Assembly: GCA_015231995.1 (NCBI GenBank)
Contig: JADGAO010000051.1
Span: 1 to 15,874, forward strand
Reading direction: 5' to 3'
Source: Nitrospinota bacterium
Lineage (GTDB): Bacteria > Nitrospinota_A > UBA7883 > JACRLM01
DNA length: 15,874 nt
Part shown: positions 13,767 through 15,874 of the stretch, piece after piece
How positions within the stretch are numbered: the first letter of the stretch is position 1
Layout: each line of letters starts with the position of its first letter
Notes under the pieces: generated by a model
What the model saw: the letters and a program-made list of their open reading frames with translations, nothing else
What the model was told of the DNA's origin: nothing
Database searches by the model: none
Position numbers and translations under genes: made by a program

Positions 13767-14051
13767 TCGCCAATTTCCCTCAGCTTTACGCGCACAACAA
13801 CGGGAAAGAGAAAGCCTCGTCAGGGACTTTAATTCAAACCACCACCACTGTCTGCAACTGTTCTAAACCATCCGCAAATTCAATGCAAGCTATTTCAGGT
13901 AAAAAAGTTTGAACCAGAATTTATTCGCGTTGTGGCGAGGGGCTTGGCTGGCTATAGGAAAGGCAATTTGCGAAAGCGATGGACAATACGAAGCTACCCA
14001 TGCGCAAAAGGGATAAAAGGCTTGAATACTTGACGGATTACGCTGTAATAC
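13767..14051 (-). other. Intergenic region upstream of the six-gene cluster
   Basis: These 285 bp between the soxB stop and the Hsp31-like gene show no plausible gene. The position and an AT-rich middle (about 13830-13925) make it the likely promoter region of the cluster. By eye I found no -35/-10 pair with good spacing, no sigma-54 box and no strong terminator for soxB. It holds no tRNA or recognisable riboswitch. Confidence 0.4.
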
Positions 14052-15749
14052 TCACTCCCCCACGACCTTCACGTTAGAGGCGGCTGGCGCGCCCACCCTT
14101 CCCTTGCGTTTTATGTAACCGGCCACGATGTCGTAAACGGGTTTCGTGTCAGGCCTCACGTTCTCCCCGGCGCGGTACATGTTGCCGCCCCAGGCGGATA
14201 TCTTGTACTTCCTGTTCAGGTCGAGCGGTTTGCCGTTGACCTTGATGTTGTGCAACCTGTCGAACGCGGCCCCGTTGACGTGGCAGTCGTACGTCACGCC
14301 AAGCAGACGGCTCATGTCCCCGCCCTGCTGAAAAAACGGGTCGGGATTGAACACGTTGTCGCAAACGTCCTCCAGAATCAGCTTCAACTGCTCGCCCTTC
14401 ATGTCGAACGTGTAAACGTTCGGATATGTCACCGCCGTCACGTTGAACACGTCGTTCACCGTTATCGGCGCCCCGGCGGGAACCGTCGCGCCCCAGCGAT
14501 ATGCCGGAGAGAAGACTATCTCCGAATCGTACGAGTCCTTGACGGCTTCCATGATCACATGGTCGAACGTGCCGTAAAACGTGTCGCGGCGGTAAAGCGT
14601 TACATCGGCCACGCCGAGTTTTTCATCGAGCTTCGCGTTGTACGGCGCGTATTCTTTGTCTATCAAAGCCTGCATCTGCGGGTCGGCGGAAATGGCCGAC
14701 GAAAGCACGGGGATGAGCTTGTACCTGTATTTTACGACCTTGCCGCCGCGCACGTCCGCGTCTATGCGGCCCAGGAATTTGCCGTGCGTGCCGGCCTGGA
14801 CGACAACAGTGTTGTTGACGACAATCGGCTCGAAAATGGCCTCATGCGTGTGGGCGGAGACAAGGAAATCTATCCCGTTCACCTTCGAGGCAAGTTTCTT
14901 GTCCACCTCCAGCCCGTTGTGGGAGAGGAGAACCACGACGTCCGCTTTTTTGCCGTCGCGTATCTCGTTTATATGGCCTTGCATACGCTCCGGCTGTATG
15001 CCGAATGTCAGCCCCGCCGACATATCCGCCGGATGCGCTATCGGCACGTATGGGAAGCTCTGCCCGATGACTGCGACCCTCACCCCGCCACGGTCATAAA
15101 TTTTATACGAGGGGTAAACGGCTTCGCCCCAGTCCGCGTCCCGGATGTTCTGGGCCAGGAAGTCGCCCTTGAACTCCTTGACGCGCTGATCCACGATTTC
15201 GCGCCCGTAGGTGAACTCCCAGTGCGGGGTCATCGCGTCCACGCCGAGCAGGTTCTGCGCCTCCACAAGGGCTTTTCCCTGCGTCCACAATGCGACAGCC
15301 GTCCCCTGCCACGTGTCGCCGCCATCGAGCATGAGAACCCGGTCTCCACGGTCTTTGCGTGTGTTTTTGACGAGCGTCGAGATGTGGGCGAATCCGCCCA
15401 TTTTGCCGTATTTGCGCGACAACTCGTCGAACCCGGCGCTGGAGCCGAAATAGGCCTCCACCCCGCCGGGGCGAACTCCGTAGAACTTGAGAAAATCCTC
15501 GCCCGCAAGATGGCCGGGGGTTTTATTCATCGTTTTCGACGAGACATTCACCGAAGGCTCGCGGTAGTAATGAGGTTTTAAATGAGCGTGAGGGTCGGTG
15601 ATAAAAAGAAGAGTAAGGTTGCCGAGCGGATCGAACTCCAGAAATTTCTCCGGCGAAACGGACGCCAGAGCCTCGAACGGGTCCGCCGCCGAGGCCAGCC
15701 CCGCCGCCGCCGCCAGATGAAGAAAATCCCTGCGCGTCAAGGAGGACAT
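14052..15749 (-). CDS. soxB: Thiosulfohydrolase SoxB (Tat-exported)
   Basis: 565 aa, the usual SoxB length. The N-terminal LTRRDFLHLAAAAGLASA has the twin arginines (6-7) and hydrophobic stretch of a Tat signal, so the folded metalloenzyme is sent to the periplasm. SoxB hydrolyses the terminal sulfone from SoxY-bound thiosulfate intermediates, releasing sulfate. Metallophosphoesterase-type motifs are visible: TDPHAH (Asp52, His54), LDGGDTWQG (Asp145), HWEFTYG (176-182, in place of the GNHE of 5'-nucleotidases), LSHNG (His277) and SAHTHE (His300, His302). HWEFTYG plus an HYYREPSVN stretch separates SoxB from UshA-type nucleotidases. The ATG at 15749 has GGAGG 8 nt upstream; a GTG two codons earlier is too close to that site. 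No soxXYZACD gene is visible; upstream is a repeat, and downstream is an unrelated cluster. Other sox genes may lie beyond the right edge. Confidence 0.92.
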   Translation of the reverse strand: MSSLTRRDFLHLAAAAGLASAADPFEALASVSPEKFLEFDPLGNLTLLFITDPHAHLKPHYYREPSVNVSSKTMNKTPGHLAGEDFLKFYGVRPGGVEAYFGSSAGFDELSRKYGKMGGFAHISTLVKNTRKDRGDRVLMLDGGDTWQGTAVALWTQGKALVEAQNLLGVDAMTPHWEFTYGREIVDQRVKEFKGDFLAQNIRDADWGEAVYPSYKIYDRGGVRVAVIGQSFPYVPIAHPADMSAGLTFGIQPERMQGHINEIRDGKKADVVVLLSHNGLEVDKKLASKVNGIDFLVSAHTHEAIFEPIVVNNTVVVQAGTHGKFLGRIDADVRGGKVVKYRYKLIPVLSSAISADPQMQALIDKEYAPYNAKLDEKLGVADVTLYRRDTFYGTFDHVIMEAVKDSYDSEIVFSPAYRWGATVPAGAPITVNDVFNVTAVTYPNVYTFDMKGEQLKLILEDVCDNVFNPDPFFQQGGDMSRLLGVTYDCHVNGAAFDRLHNIKVNGKPLDLNRKYKISAWGGNMYRAGENVRPDTKPVYDIVAGYIKRKGRVGAPAASNVKVVGE

Positions 15750-15762
15750 GTTCACAACCTCC
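15750..15762 (-). promoter_or_regulatory. Ribosome-binding site deciding the soxB start
   Basis: GGAGG (15762-15758, minus) stands 8 nt before ATG at 15749, ideal spacing. The upstream in-frame GTG at 15755 is only 2 nt from it. Confidence 0.65.
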
Positions 15763-15785
15763 GTAATTGGATTACCCGGTCATTT

Positions 15786-15874
15786 CCTCCCCCTTAACGA
15801 GGGGGAGTCAGCGATTAACTCCTCACCCTCTCCCCGCCAACTTTGCGGGGAGAGGATGGCGCGAAGCGCCAGGT
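15786..15874. repeat. Hairpin-rich intergenic repeat upstream of soxB, running off the right edge
   Basis: Three successive inverted repeats are visible: ctccccc/gggggag (15787-15793 and 15801-15807); an 11-bp perfect stem cctctccccgc/gcggggagagg (15827-15837 and 15845-15855) with a 7-nt loop; and tggcgc/gcgcca (15857-15862 and 15866-15871) around gaa. The combination of 'ctccccgc...gcggggag' with 'ggcgcgaagcgcc' resembles dispersed palindromic repeats of environmental genomes. It may continue beyond the window, and copy number cannot be judged here. Confidence 0.65.

Noticed and set aside
13767..14051. Sigma-70 or sigma-54 promoter ahead of the cluster
   Set aside because: Several TTG- and TAT-like strings occur, but none pair with acceptable spacing, so no promoter is annotated.
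14250..15581. 443-codon plus-strand open frame
   Set aside because: It is antisense to soxB, which carries a Tat signal and all metal-site motifs. The antisense product has no recognisable domain.
14052..15749. UshA-type 5'-nucleotidase instead of SoxB
   Set aside because: The HWEFTYG motif, the REPSVN stretch after the DxH motif, and the Tat signal fit SoxB; the GNHE motif of nucleotidases is absent.

Overview
The window is a gene-dense stretch of a bacterial chromosome, fairly GC-rich. Almost every gene is on the minus strand; only a truncated gene at the left edge is on the plus strand. I cannot assign a taxon from sequence alone. Tat-exported SoxB, ATP-dependent PEP carboxykinase, a ChaA-type antiporter and dispersed palindromic repeats of a kind common in environmental genomes fit a free-living Gram-negative bacterium with sulfur-oxidising potential. 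No tRNA, rRNA, CRISPR array, transposase or phage gene was seen.

Layout, left to right. (1) 1-665: the 3' part of a membrane-associated two-[4Fe-4S] ferredoxin-like protein on the plus strand. It converges on the pckA/PLD pair through a palindromic repeat at 663-723 whose two arms supply the stop codons of both genes. (2) 721-3416, minus: pckA followed after 8 nt by a ClsB-like phospholipase D/cardiolipin synthase. (3) About 3561-3720: a nested inverted repeat that contains the stop codon of the next gene. (4) 3718-4800, minus: a ChaA-type Ca2+/H+ antiporter. (5) 4982-5806, minus: a DUF4239 (bestrophin-like) membrane protein. (6) 5831-5870: a textbook rho-independent terminator. (7) 5879-13766, minus: a six-gene cluster ending at that terminator. 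In transcription order it encodes an Hsp31-like DJ-1/PfpI protein, an ankyrin protein, an HpcH/HpaI aldolase, a second small DJ-1/PfpI protein, a GlgX/TreX-type glycogen debranching enzyme, and an AGE-family sugar epimerase fused to a C-terminal STAS domain. (8) 13767-14051: a non-coding gap that presumably carries the cluster's promoter. (9) 14052-15749, minus: soxB with a Tat signal. (10) About 15786-15874: a further hairpin-rich repeat running into the right edge.

The most interesting unit is the cluster in (7). It joins glycogen debranching (GlgX) with a sugar isomerase-like enzyme carrying an anti-anti-sigma (STAS) module, a pyruvate-type aldolase and two cysteine-dependent DJ-1 superfamily enzymes. 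The epimerase domain has Lys where the family's catalytic Glu sits in the GHxxE motif, so its chemistry may have changed. One reading, which is inference, is a regulated carbohydrate-storage branch with aldehyde or carbonyl detoxification. The STAS domain would tie the epimerase to a phosphorylation or partner-switching signal.
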